A DNA stretch of 64,000 nucleotides from Angelakisella sp. (GTDB lineage: Bacteria; Bacillota; Clostridia; Oscillospirales; Ruminococcaceae). Made by a program: the position numbers and the translations under genes. This document shows positions 42,675-50,793 of this stretch, piece by piece. The DNA lies in NCBI GenBank assembly GCA_020025195.1, contig JAHHSN010000002.1, positions 45,014 through 109,013 on the forward strand. Direction: 5' to 3'. The notes under the pieces are model-generated. The model did not search any database. It was given only the letters and a program-made list of their open reading frames with translations, and was not told the DNA's origin. Positions within the stretch are counted from its first letter, which is position 1. Each line of letters opens with the position of its first letter.

Positions 42675-42938
42675 ATGTACGTTAAAGAAGTTTCCGTCCA
42701 GAATCATGTAGGACTGCATGCAAGACCCGCCACCTTCTTTATTCAGAAGGCGAACGAGTTCAAAGCCTCCATTTGGGTGGAGAAAGAGGAGCGCAGAGTC
42801 AATGCGAAGAGTCTTCTGGGCGTTCTTTCTCTGGGTATCGTCGGCGGCACTACCATCAAGATCATTGCGGACGGTGCGGATGAGCAGGAAGCTGTCGATG
42901 CGCTTGTTAAGCTGGTTGAGACCGGCTTTGCCGAGTAA
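42675..42938 (+). CDS. ptsH: HPr phosphocarrier protein
   Basis: 87-residue carrier of the sugar phosphotransferase system. His15 in NHVGLHARPATFF and the regulatory Ser46 in RRVNAKSLLGVLSLGI are both at their canonical positions. Both a transport role and HPrK/CcpA-type signalling are therefore possible. It stands alone, with its own promoter and terminator; no ptsI or permease genes are adjacent. Confidence 0.93.
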   Translation: MYVKEVSVQNHVGLHARPATFFIQKANEFKASIWVEKEERRVNAKSLLGVLSLGIVGGTTIKIIADGADEQEAVDALVKLVETGFAE

Positions 42939-42964
42939 TTTCATTTTGTCCTTTTTGTTGGAAG

Positions 42965-43000
42965 AAGGTGCGCTTTTCCGTTGGGAGAACGCACCTTTTT
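42965..43000 (+). terminator. Terminator of ptsH
   Basis: AAGGTGCG and CGCACC arms, followed by five T residues. Confidence 0.85.
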
Positions 43001-43040
43001 GTGTTATGATAGGAAAAACGGGAAGAAAGGAGGAGACACG

Positions 43041-44894
43041 ATGGACGAAGAACGCATTTTGACCCTTCGGAAAAAGGCAAACAGCCTGCCGCTGGAGCCG
43101 GGCTGCTATCTCATGAAGAACCGCCGCGGCGAGATTATCTATATCGGCAAAGCGAAGAAGCTTAAAAACCGGGTCTCCTCCTATTTTCATTCGGTGGAGC
43201 GCCACCTTCCCAAGGTCTACCGCATGGTGGAGCAGGTCTTTGACTTCGATTATATCGTCACCGACAGCGAGTTCGAGGCGCTCATTCTGGAGTGCAGCCT
43301 CATCAAGCAGCATACGCCGAAATACAACATCCTTCTGAAGGACGATAAGGGCTACCACTATGTGCGGGTCTCCAATGAACCCTATCCCCGCATCTCTCTG
43401 GCCCTGCAGAAAAAGGAGGACAACGCCCTGTATCTGGGGCCCTTCATGTCCTCCATGGTGGTGCGCCAGACGGTGGATGAAGCTAACAAAGCCTTCCTCC
43501 TGCCCACCTGCCGCCGCCGCTTCCCGGAGGATTTTAGGAAGGACCGCCCCTGCCTCAATTACCACATCAAGCAGTGCATGGGGGTTTGCACCGGGAAAAT
43601 TTCGCAGGAGACCTACCGCGAAGCGCTGGAGGAAGCCCTTTCCTTCATCCGTTCGGGCGGGGCGCAGTCGGTGGAGCGCCTCACCGAAAAGATGGAGGAG
43701 GCGTCGGAGCAGCTGGAGTTTGAGCGTGCCGCCCGCTACCGGGACCGCATCGCCGCCATCCGCCGCATCACCGACCAGCAGAAGGTCGTTTCCTTCCCGC
43801 ACAGGAGTCTGGACGTCGTCGGCTCGGTGCAGGGGGAGGATTCCGTTTCGCTGTCGCTGTTGGTGCTCCGGGAGGGACGCCTTCAGGACAAGAAGGACTT
43901 CACCTTTGACGCCATGCAGAACATGGAGGACATGATCTCCGAATTCCTGCTTGGTTATTATATGGAGACCGAGGACGCGCCCGCCGAGGTGTTTCTCGAC
44001 CGGGAGCTGCCCGACCTGCCGCTCCTCAGGGAGCTGCTCAGCGAGCACCGGGGCCGAAAAATCGTCCTTACGGTGCCGCAGCGGGGCGAGGGCAGAAAGC
44101 TCTGTCTGATGGCGCAGAACAACGCCGCGCAGGAGCTTGCGCGGGAAGCGGGACGCACCGGGCGGGAGATTGCCGCCCTCACCGAGCTGGGACGGCTTCT
44201 GGGACTCAGCGAGCCCCCCGCCTATATTGAGGCATTCGATATTTCCAACATCGGCAGTGAGACCATCGTCGGCGGGATGACGGTTTTTGAGCAGGGGAGA
44301 CCGGCCAAGCGCCATTATAAAAAGTTTACCATCCGCGGGCAGTCCGCCCCGGATGACTACGCCGCGATGACCGAGATGCTCACCCGCCGTCTCACGCATT
44401 ACCGCGAGGACGGGGCCCGGGGGGAGACCGAAGGCTTTGCCCGTCTGCCCGATCTCTGGCTCATCGACGGAGGAGCGGGACACGTGGCGGCGGCCGAAAA
44501 GGTCGTGCAGTCGTTTGGCCTTTCCATTCCGGTTTTCGGCATGGTGAAGGACGACCGGCACCGCACCCGTGCCATCCGTGCCCAGGAGGAGGAAATCGAC
44601 ATCCGCGCGAATCAGGGCGCCTTCCACCTCATCACCGCCATTCAGGATGAAACCCACCGCTGGGCAATCTCCTTTTCCCGCAAGAAGCACGGCAAGACCG
44701 GCGTTTCGCTGGAGCTGACCCGCGTTCCCGGCATCGGGGAGGAGCGGGCCCGCCGGCTGCTGAAGAGCTTTAAGACCATGAAGGCGATCCGGGCGGCCAC
44801 GGCGGAGGAGCTGGCGGCGGTCCCCGGCATGACTCGCCCCGCGGCTTCGGCACTTTACGACTTTTTACACGAGAGCATTGACAGCGGACGATAA
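43041..44894 (+). CDS. uvrC: Excinuclease ABC subunit C
   Basis: Makes the two incisions in nucleotide excision repair. 617 residues: N-terminal GIY-YIG domain (GCYLMKNRRGEIIYIGKAKK), a UVR helix pair (SVERLTEKMEEASEQLEFER), and an RNase-H-like nuclease (EAFDISNIGSETIVGGMTVF, then LWLIDGGAGHVAAAEKV). Tandem helix-hairpin-helix motifs close it (LTRVPGIGEERARRLLKSF). The ATG follows AGGAGG. Confidence 0.97.
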   Translation: MDEERILTLRKKANSLPLEPGCYLMKNRRGEIIYIGKAKKLKNRVSSYFHSVERHLPKVYRMVEQVFDFDYIVTDSEFEALILECSLIKQHTPKYNILLKDDKGYHYVRVSNEPYPRISLALQKKEDNALYLGPFMSSMVVRQTVDEANKAFLLPTCRRRFPEDFRKDRPCLNYHIKQCMGVCTGKISQETYREALEEALSFIRSGGAQSVERLTEKMEEASEQLEFERAARYRDRIAAIRRITDQQKVVSFPHRSLDVVGSVQGEDSVSLSLLVLREGRLQDKKDFTFDAMQNMEDMISEFLLGYYMETEDAPAEVFLDRELPDLPLLRELLSEHRGRKIVLTVPQRGEGRKLCLMAQNNAAQELAREAGRTGREIAALTELGRLLGLSEPPAYIEAFDISNIGSETIVGGMTVFEQGRPAKRHYKKFTIRGQSAPDDYAAMTEMLTRRLTHYREDGARGETEGFARLPDLWLIDGGAGHVAAAEKVVQSFGLSIPVFGMVKDDRHRTRAIRAQEEEIDIRANQGAFHLITAIQDETHRWAISFSRKKHGKTGVSLELTRVPGIGEERARRLLKSFKTMKAIRAATAEELAAVPGMTRPAASALYDFLHESIDSGR

Positions 44895-44936
44895 AAATTA
44901 TATGTTATAGATAAGATAGAACAGGAGAATGTCATT

Positions 44937-45488
44937 GTGAGAGTAATTACCGGCTCGGCGCGCGGCGCCCGCCTTGTTACACCGGAGGGGATGGAGACCC
45001 GTCCCACCACCGATATGGTCAAAGAGGCGATGTTCAGCATTATCCAGTTTGAGCTGGAGGGCGCCATGGTCCTCGATCTTTTCGCAGGCTCGGGACAGCT
45101 GGGCATCGAAGCCCTCAGCCGGGGTGCGCGGTTCGCTGTCTTTGTGGATGAATCCCGGGCGGCGCAGGAAGCCATTCGGGAGAACCTTCGGCACACCGGC
45201 CTTGCCAAGGAGAGCCGCGTGGCGGCAATGGACGCCCAGCAGTTTCTCCGAGGCGCCAAGGACACCTTTGATATCGCCCTTATGGACCCGCCCTATGCGG
45301 GAAAATATTATGAGGAGATCCTCCCGCTTCTGGCACAGCATATGAGCGAGGGCGGCGTCATCCTCTGTGAGAGCGGCAGGGAGGAAATCCTGCCGGAGGA
45401 GGCAGGCAGCTTCCGGAAACAGAAAGAATACCGCTATGGCAGAATAAAACTCACCGCTTATCGTCTGCCCGCTGCGGAAATGAGATGA
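44937..45488 (+). CDS. rsmD: 16S rRNA (guanine-966-N2)-methyltransferase
   Basis: 183 residues with a GTG start. MRVITGSARGARLVTPEGME then TRPTTDMVKEAMFSII is the N-terminal signature, followed by LDLFAGSGQLGIEALSRGA (SAM site) and MDPPYAGKYYEEIL (catalytic DPPY). It follows uvrC by 42 nt. The usual coaD partner does not follow; a coiled-coil gene does. Confidence 0.93.
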   Translation: MRVITGSARGARLVTPEGMETRPTTDMVKEAMFSIIQFELEGAMVLDLFAGSGQLGIEALSRGARFAVFVDESRAAQEAIRENLRHTGLAKESRVAAMDAQQFLRGAKDTFDIALMDPPYAGKYYEEILPLLAQHMSEGGVILCESGREEILPEEAGSFRKQKEYRYGRIKLTAYRLPAAEMR

Positions 45489-45506
45489 ATTACAGGAGGA
45501 AGGAAC

Positions 45507-46094
45507 ATGAATAAGATCGAAAGCATCCTGAATGATATTGATGAACTGCTGGAGGATTCCTGGAGCCTCCCCCTGACCGGCGGCCGCTGTGTGGTGGACG
45601 CCGAGCGGGTGCGTGATCTCATTGATTCCATCCGTATGAATATGCCGGCGGAGATCAAACAGGCCCGCGCCGTGGTGGCGGACCGAAATCAGATCCTCAC
45701 CATGGCAAAGGGAGAGGCAGAGACGCTCATTCGCAAATCGGAGGAGCGCGCCAAGTCCCTTCTGGAGCAGGAGAGCATTGTCCGGCAGGCCAATGCCAAG
45801 GCGGTCGCCCTTCTCAATGACGCGAGCAACCGTGCCGGCAAGATCATTGACGACGCCAACCGGCAGGCGGAGGAGATGCTGAGCGAAGCCTCCCGCAAGG
45901 CGAACGAGACGCTCTCCGCTGCCAGCATGAACTCCCACGCCCTCAAGCAGGCGTCTTATGATTTCGCGGAGAATGTGCTGCGCGCGGCGCAGGAAACGCT
46001 CTCCAAGAGTCTTACGAATGTCACCGGCACCCGCGAGTCTTTGGCGGAGGCGTTCACCGAGTCCAAACGGCGGGAAGCGGAGATGAAATTCTGA
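45507..46094 (+). CDS. Coiled-coil protein, function unknown
   Basis: 195 residues, predicted almost all helix, Ala/Glu/Arg-rich, with long heptads from about residue 50 to 190 (ARAVVADRNQILTMAKGEAE and on). It looks like the DivIVA or F-type ATPase b-subunit style proteins often labelled ATPase in this order, but there is no nucleotide motif and no membrane segment. It lies 18 nt after rsmD and probably shares its transcript. I would not assign a function. Confidence 0.8.
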   Translation: MNKIESILNDIDELLEDSWSLPLTGGRCVVDAERVRDLIDSIRMNMPAEIKQARAVVADRNQILTMAKGEAETLIRKSEERAKSLLEQESIVRQANAKAVALLNDASNRAGKIIDDANRQAEEMLSEASRKANETLSAASMNSHALKQASYDFAENVLRAAQETLSKSLTNVTGTRESLAEAFTESKRREAEMKF

Positions 46095-46120
46095 TTTTCC
46101 GCCCCCAAAACAGAAAAAAC

Positions 46121-46161
46121 AAGGAGCCTGACCGGTCGCGTGCCGGAGGGGCTCTTTTTTT
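46121..46161 (+). terminator. Terminator of the uvrC-rsmD unit
   Basis: GAGCC/GGCTC and inner CCGG/CCGG pairs, followed by seven T residues. Confidence 0.8.
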
Positions 46162-46382
46162 GTCCTGAAGGGACCGAAATAACATAAAAAGGAAAAACAA
46201 GGATGGAAAAGGATAATTAAAGAAAAAATAAGGAGGGTTTTTTGTCAGCTTTACCCAAAAAGAGCCCCTCAATTTCCTGCGAAACAGGGGGAAAGTCCCT
46301 GAAAACGGCAGGAGAGGGGAAAAAGCCTGTCGGGGGCAGGAAAAGGGGAAATTGTTCGCCGGGTGCGAACAATAGTTTGTGG

Positions 46383-46411
46383 TTGATTTTTGCGGAAACA
46401 CACCTTATAAT
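46383..46411 (+). promoter_or_regulatory. Promoter of the dcw cluster
   Basis: TTGATT (46383-46388), 17-nt spacer, TATAAT (46406-46411), about 80 nt before mraZ. Confidence 0.85.
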
Positions 46412-46418
46412 CGTAAGT

Positions 46419-46450
46419 AAGTGGTGAGAAGTGGAGTGTTGTGGTGAGAA
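46419..46450 (+). promoter_or_regulatory. MraZ box: three GTGG repeats at 10-bp intervals
   Basis: GTGGTGAGAA, GTGGAGTGTT and GTGGTGAGAA start at 46421, 46431 and 46441. The exact 10-bp period of a GTGG-type repeat immediately after the -10 matches the way MraZ binds its own promoter region in other bacteria, implying autoregulation. Confidence 0.8.
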
Positions 46451-46491
46451 AAACCTAAAATCTCCGCTTTTGAGAAAGGGGGGAAGTTATC

Positions 46492-46911
46492 ATGTTAATG
46501 GGGAAATTCGAGCACTCTCTCGACCCCAAAAACAGGATCAACTTTCCCGCCCGTTTCCGCGAGCAGCTGGGGGAGAGCTTCATCCTGACCGTCGGTCTTG
46601 ATGAATGCATCGCCGTTTATTCCGAGGAGGAATGGGCCAAGCTGGAGGCGAGGATTGCCGGGCTGCCCATGGCGAAGGCCCGCAGCATCAAGCGCTATTT
46701 CTTCAGCAACGCGGTCACGGTGGAACCGGACAAGCAGGGAAGGATCCTGCTGCCCGCTCACCTCAGGGAATATGCCCATCTGGATAAAGACGTCCTCGTT
46801 ACCGGCGTTTCCGACCATGCCGAGATCTGGGATCCCGTGCATTGGGAGAGCTGCATGAGCGAAATGAGTTCTGACAGCGTGGCGGAAGCAATGGACGAGC
46901 TGGACTTCTGA
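46492..46911 (+). CDS. mraZ: Transcriptional regulator MraZ
   Basis: 139 residues, two SpoVT/AbrB-like halves: GKFEHSLDPKNRINFPARFR and VTVEPDKQGRILLPAHLREY. It binds direct repeats in its own promoter to control the division cluster. Ribosome site AAGGGGGG. First gene of the dcw cluster. Confidence 0.96.
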   Translation: MLMGKFEHSLDPKNRINFPARFREQLGESFILTVGLDECIAVYSEEEWAKLEARIAGLPMAKARSIKRYFFSNAVTVEPDKQGRILLPAHLREYAHLDKDVLVTGVSDHAEIWDPVHWESCMSEMSSDSVAEAMDELDF

Positions 46912-46921
46912 GGGAGGGCCT

Positions 46922-47851
46922 ATGGAATTTAAGCATTACTCCGTTATGCTGGAGGAATGTATGGCGGGACTCCATATCCGTCCGGACGGTGTTTACATCG
47001 ACGGAACGGCCGGCGGCGCGGGACACTCCTCGGCCATTGCCGAACGGCTGGGCCCGGAAGGCAGGCTCCTCAGCCTTGACCGGGACCCGGACGCGGTGGC
47101 AGCGGCGACCGAGCGGCTTCGTCACTACCCGCAGGCGGAGGTCATCCATACCGATTTTGCCCGCATCCCCGAGGTGCTGGAGCAAAAGGGGATCGAAGCC
47201 GTCAGCGGCATCCTTCTTGATCTCGGCGTTTCCTCCTATCAGCTGGACAACCCCGAGCGCGGCTTCGCTTACAGCGTGGAGGCACCTCTCGATATGAGAA
47301 TGAGCCGGGAGGGCGAGACCGCAGCCGATCTTCTGAATACCTATGATGCCGATTCCCTTGCAAAGATTTTCCGGGAGTTCGGCGAAGAAAAATTTGCTTT
47401 TCCCATCGCCCGCAGCATTGTGGAACAGCGGGAAAAGGAGCCCTTCACCACCACCTCTCAGCTGGTCGATCTCATCTATCGTACCATTCCGGCGGGAGCA
47501 CGGCGGGAGGGCGGACACCCCGCCAAGCGGGTGTTTCAGGCGCTTCGCATCGCGGTGAACAGCGAGCTTTGGGAGCTTTCCGAGGTGCTGGACCGTGCCT
47601 TCGACTGCCTGGAACCGGGCGGACGCTTCGTCATCCTGACCTTCCATTCGTTAGAGGACCGCATGGTGAAGCAGAAATTTGCCGATTACTGCAAGGGCTG
47701 TACCTGCCCGCCGGATTTTCCGGTCTGCGTCTGCGGCAAAAAGCCCCGCGCGAAGCTCATCTGCCGCAAGCCCATCACGGCGACGGAGAAGGAGCTTATG
47801 GAAAACAGCCGAAGCAAATCGGCAAAACTGAGAATTTTGGAAAAACTGTGA
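46922..47851 (+). CDS. rsmH: 16S rRNA (cytosine-1402-N4)-methyltransferase
   Basis: 309 residues. SAM site YIDGTAGGAGHSSAIAERLG; conserved GILLDLGVSSYQLDNPERGF and HPAKRVFQALRIAVNSEL; C-terminal FHSLEDRMVKQKF. Methylates N4 of C1402 in the 30S P site. 10 nt after mraZ. Confidence 0.97.
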   Translation: MEFKHYSVMLEECMAGLHIRPDGVYIDGTAGGAGHSSAIAERLGPEGRLLSLDRDPDAVAAATERLRHYPQAEVIHTDFARIPEVLEQKGIEAVSGILLDLGVSSYQLDNPERGFAYSVEAPLDMRMSREGETAADLLNTYDADSLAKIFREFGEEKFAFPIARSIVEQREKEPFTTTSQLVDLIYRTIPAGARREGGHPAKRVFQALRIAVNSELWELSEVLDRAFDCLEPGGRFVILTFHSLEDRMVKQKFADYCKGCTCPPDFPVCVCGKKPRAKLICRKPITATEKELMENSRSKSAKLRILEKL

Positions 47852-47896
47852 GTTGATAATTCGCTTTGGCGATGAGGAAAAAGGAGGCCTTGAACC

Positions 47897-48406
47897 GTGC
47901 AGAACAGCTGGAACACTTCGGAGGCATATGATCTCTCTATGTATGAGATGGAAGTCCCCGCCCCGGTTCGAAAGAGACCCGCTCCGCAGCCGATCAAGGG
48001 AAAGAAGGCAGACCCTCGCCAGAGAAGAATCTCGGCTCAGAAGGCACTTTCCCGCCGTTTGGTGGCGTGTGCCGCCCTGACCGTTCTCTTCCTGGGGATG
48101 CTGCTTTATCATAATGTCACCGTTGTAGAGCTGGGCGATCAGATCCAGTCCTCCACCGAGAAGCTTTCCGCTCTGGAAGCGGAGTACAGCTATCTTTGCG
48201 GCAAGCTGCCCGGTCAGAACGCCTCCGAGGTGGAAAACTACGCAGCGGAAAACGGACTCTGCCGGGTCCAGCCTTATCAGGTTTCCTACATCAGCCTTAA
48301 AAGCGGCGATCAGGCCGTGCGGACCGAGCACGCGCCGACCGGCTCTCTTTTGGAATCCATGATGAACCGGATGGACACCGTTTTGGAATACCTGAGGATC
48401 AAGTAA
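47897..48406 (+). CDS. ftsL: FtsL-like cell division protein
   Basis: 169 residues with a GTG start. A basic cytoplasmic N-terminus of about 55 residues is followed by one membrane segment (LVACAALTVLFLGMLLYH), a short coiled coil (VVELGDQIQSSTEKLSALEA) and an external tail. Position between rsmH and the PBP gene, plus topology, identifies it as FtsL; sequence conservation in this family is low. Confidence 0.8.
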   Translation: MQNSWNTSEAYDLSMYEMEVPAPVRKRPAPQPIKGKKADPRQRRISAQKALSRRLVACAALTVLFLGMLLYHNVTVVELGDQIQSSTEKLSALEAEYSYLCGKLPGQNASEVENYAAENGLCRVQPYQVSYISLKSGDQAVRTEHAPTGSLLESMMNRMDTVLEYLRIK

Positions 48407-48452
48407 AATACACTTGTACGGAAGACTCCCCGGTCGGAGCACCGTTAGGTCA

Positions 48453-48483
48453 AAAGAGGCGAGATGGATAGTCTTGCCTCTTT
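48453..48483 (+). other. Hairpin in the ftsL-spoVD gap
   Basis: AAAGAGGCGAG (48453-48463) pairs with CTTGCCTCTTT (48473-48483) around a 9-nt loop. The short T-run makes it a weak terminator candidate within the operon. Confidence 0.6.
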
Positions 48484-48547
48484 CGTGACATTTGGAAGAA
48501 AGTCCCGGCTCCCCCAAGGGAGCAGGCAAAGGGGAAGGAGAGATCGG

Positions 48548-50770
48548 ATGGCTTCGCTGCCGAACAAAAAAATGAGGTTCCGCGCCTGTATTGTCGCGGG
48601 GCTGATGATTCTGGTGGGCTTTGGCGCTGTGATCCTGAATCTTTATAAGATTCAGATCAAGGATGGCGAGTCCTATAAGCAAAAGGCGACGGGACAGCAT
48701 CTCCGCGCCGCCACCATCAATGCAAACCGCGGGACCATTTATTCCAGCGATATGCAGCGGCTGGCCTATTCCGCCACCTCCTGGAAGGTCATCTTCTCTC
48801 CCGCCAGCATCAGCGATGAGGAGGCGGAGCTGCTGGCCAAGGGGATGAGCGAGATCCTGAATGTCGATTATGACTACATCATCGAAAAGGCATCCAACAA
48901 AAAGAACCACTATCAGGTCATCAAGAGCAAGGTGGATAAGGAGACCGCGGATGCCGCGAGCCAGTTCGCCATTGATAATAAGATCAGCGGCGTGTCGCTT
49001 TTCCCGGATAGCACCCGGCACTATCCCTATGGTTCCCTTGCCTCCACGGTGCTGGGCTTCGTCAATGCCGACAATGAGGGCGCCTACGGACTGGAGGCCT
49101 ACTATAATGAGACGCTCTCCGGCACGCCGGGACGGGTGGTCTCCGCTCAGAACGCGTGGGGAACCGATATGCCCTTCACCTATCAAGACATCACCAGCGC
49201 CAAGGACGGAAGCAGCATCGTTACCACCATCAACAGCGTCATTCAGTCCATTGCGGAAAAGCACCTTTCCACCGCTCTCACCGAGCACGCCGTGCAGAAC
49301 AGGGCCACCGTTCTGGTGATGGATGTCAATACCGGCAAGATCCTTGCCATGAGCACCATGCCGGATTACGACCCCAACGAACCGCAGAAGATCAAAAATC
49401 CCATTTCGCTGGAGAAGCTGTCGAAGCTCCCGGAGGGAAGTGAGGAGTACCGCAAGACCCTTGTGGAGGAGCAGATGCTCCAGTGGAGCAATAAATGCGT
49501 CAATGAAGCCTATGAGCCGGGTTCTGTTTTTAAGGTCATTACCACGGCCATCGGGCTGGAGACCGACTCTATCGGGCTGGGCTCTACCTTCCAGTGCAAC
49601 GGCTCCTTTGTGGCAGGCGGCATTACCAAACACTGCTGGAAGCACGCAGGCCACGGTACGCAGGATCTCGCCGCTGCCATTCAGAACTCCTGCAACCCCG
49701 CCTATATGCGGATCGGTCAGCTCATCGGAGCCTCCAACTTCTATCAGTACTATAAAATGTTCGGCCTCAATGAGCCCACCGGCGTTGACCTGCCCGGTGA
49801 GGAGAGCGGCTACTTCTATTCCGAGGAGCAGCTGGCCAGCACGCAGGGCAACCTGGAGACCTGCGCCTTCGGACAGAGCTTCAAGGTGACCCCCGTCCAG
49901 ATGCTGACCGCGATTTGCGCGGCGGTGAACGGCGGCTACCTCTATGAACCCTATGTGGTGGAAAAGGTGATCGACAACGAGGGCAACGTCATTTCGGTGA
50001 CGGAGCCCAAGGTAAAGCGTCAGGTCATCTCGGAGGAGACCTCCCGTCTGGTCTGCCGGCTCATGGCGGGCGTGGTGGAAAAGGGCTCCGGCAAACACGC
50101 GGCCGTTCCGGGTTACAGCATCGGCGGCAAGACCGGTACCTCGGAAAAGCTGGACTCCAAAAGCGGTTTTTATGCCTATTCCTTTGTCGGGGTTGCCCCG
50201 ATGGACGATCCCAAGGTCGCGGTGCTGCTCATCCTTGATGAACCCTACGAGACCGATCTTTACGGCTCCACCGTCGCGGCGCCGGTCGTGGGCGCCATTC
50301 TCTCGGAGGTGCTTCCGTACCTTGGGGTGGAGACCAGCTTCACCGCCGCCGAGCTTGCCCAGCAGAACGCCACCGTGCCGAACGTGATCGGAAAGACGGC
50401 CCATATGGGCATGGCATGGATGACCAAGAATCAGCTTTCTGCCACCATCGTGGGCGGCGGGGATACCGTCATTGCCCAGATCCCCGCGGCAGGCACCTCG
50501 ATCCGCAAGGGCGGCAGCGTCATCCTTTATACCGACCAGGCCTCCATGGAGGAGAATGTCATCGTTCCCGACGTAAGAGGCAAGACCGGTCAGGTGGTCA
50601 ATACCATTCTGACCAATGCCGGACTCAATCTGAAGGTCAAGGGCATCACCGCTGAAAGCGATACCGCCATTGCCATCAGTCAGAGCATCGAGCCGGGTGA
50701 GGAGGTGTCGCGCGGCACCCTCATCGAGGTGGAATTCACCCGCCAGAAACCAGAAGCCCCCGTTTCCTGA
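48548..50770 (+). CDS. Class B penicillin-binding protein with PASTA domains (SpoVD/PBP2-like)
   Basis: 740 residues: one N-terminal membrane segment (CIVAGLMILVGFGAVILNLY), a dimerisation domain, then a transpeptidase with YEPGSVFK (active-site Ser and Lys), NSCN and GGKTGTSEK. Two PASTA repeats in the last 120 residues include VPNVIGKTAHMG and VPDVRGKTGQVV. It crosslinks septal or spore-cortex peptidoglycan with FtsW/SpoVE. Start at 48548 follows GGAAGGAGAG. Only one PBP gene sits here, so it probably serves vegetative division; a second, sporulation-specific copy may exist elsewhere. Confidence 0.92.
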   Translation: MASLPNKKMRFRACIVAGLMILVGFGAVILNLYKIQIKDGESYKQKATGQHLRAATINANRGTIYSSDMQRLAYSATSWKVIFSPASISDEEAELLAKGMSEILNVDYDYIIEKASNKKNHYQVIKSKVDKETADAASQFAIDNKISGVSLFPDSTRHYPYGSLASTVLGFVNADNEGAYGLEAYYNETLSGTPGRVVSAQNAWGTDMPFTYQDITSAKDGSSIVTTINSVIQSIAEKHLSTALTEHAVQNRATVLVMDVNTGKILAMSTMPDYDPNEPQKIKNPISLEKLSKLPEGSEEYRKTLVEEQMLQWSNKCVNEAYEPGSVFKVITTAIGLETDSIGLGSTFQCNGSFVAGGITKHCWKHAGHGTQDLAAAIQNSCNPAYMRIGQLIGASNFYQYYKMFGLNEPTGVDLPGEESGYFYSEEQLASTQGNLETCAFGQSFKVTPVQMLTAICAAVNGGYLYEPYVVEKVIDNEGNVISVTEPKVKRQVISEETSRLVCRLMAGVVEKGSGKHAAVPGYSIGGKTGTSEKLDSKSGFYAYSFVGVAPMDDPKVAVLLILDEPYETDLYGSTVAAPVVGAILSEVLPYLGVETSFTAAELAQQNATVPNVIGKTAHMGMAWMTKNQLSATIVGGGDTVIAQIPAAGTSIRKGGSVILYTDQASMEENVIVPDVRGKTGQVVNTILTNAGLNLKVKGITAESDTAIAISQSIEPGEEVSRGTLIEVEFTRQKPEAPVS

Positions 50771-50793
50771 TTTTTTGAGTAAGGAGGTCCTTC

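Larger units (their letters stand above)
46095..46491. other. Intergenic region upstream of the dcw cluster
   Basis: 397 nt. The first part holds the terminator of the rsmD unit. The middle, purine-rich, shows nothing I can identify. The last 110 nt hold the mraZ promoter and MraZ box repeats, listed separately. Confidence 0.7.

Noticed and set aside
47651..50404. A 917-codon open frame on the minus strand
   Set aside because: It lies antisense to rsmH, ftsL and the PBP gene, has no ribosome site or recognisable domains, and its amino acids mirror the codon bias of the real genes.
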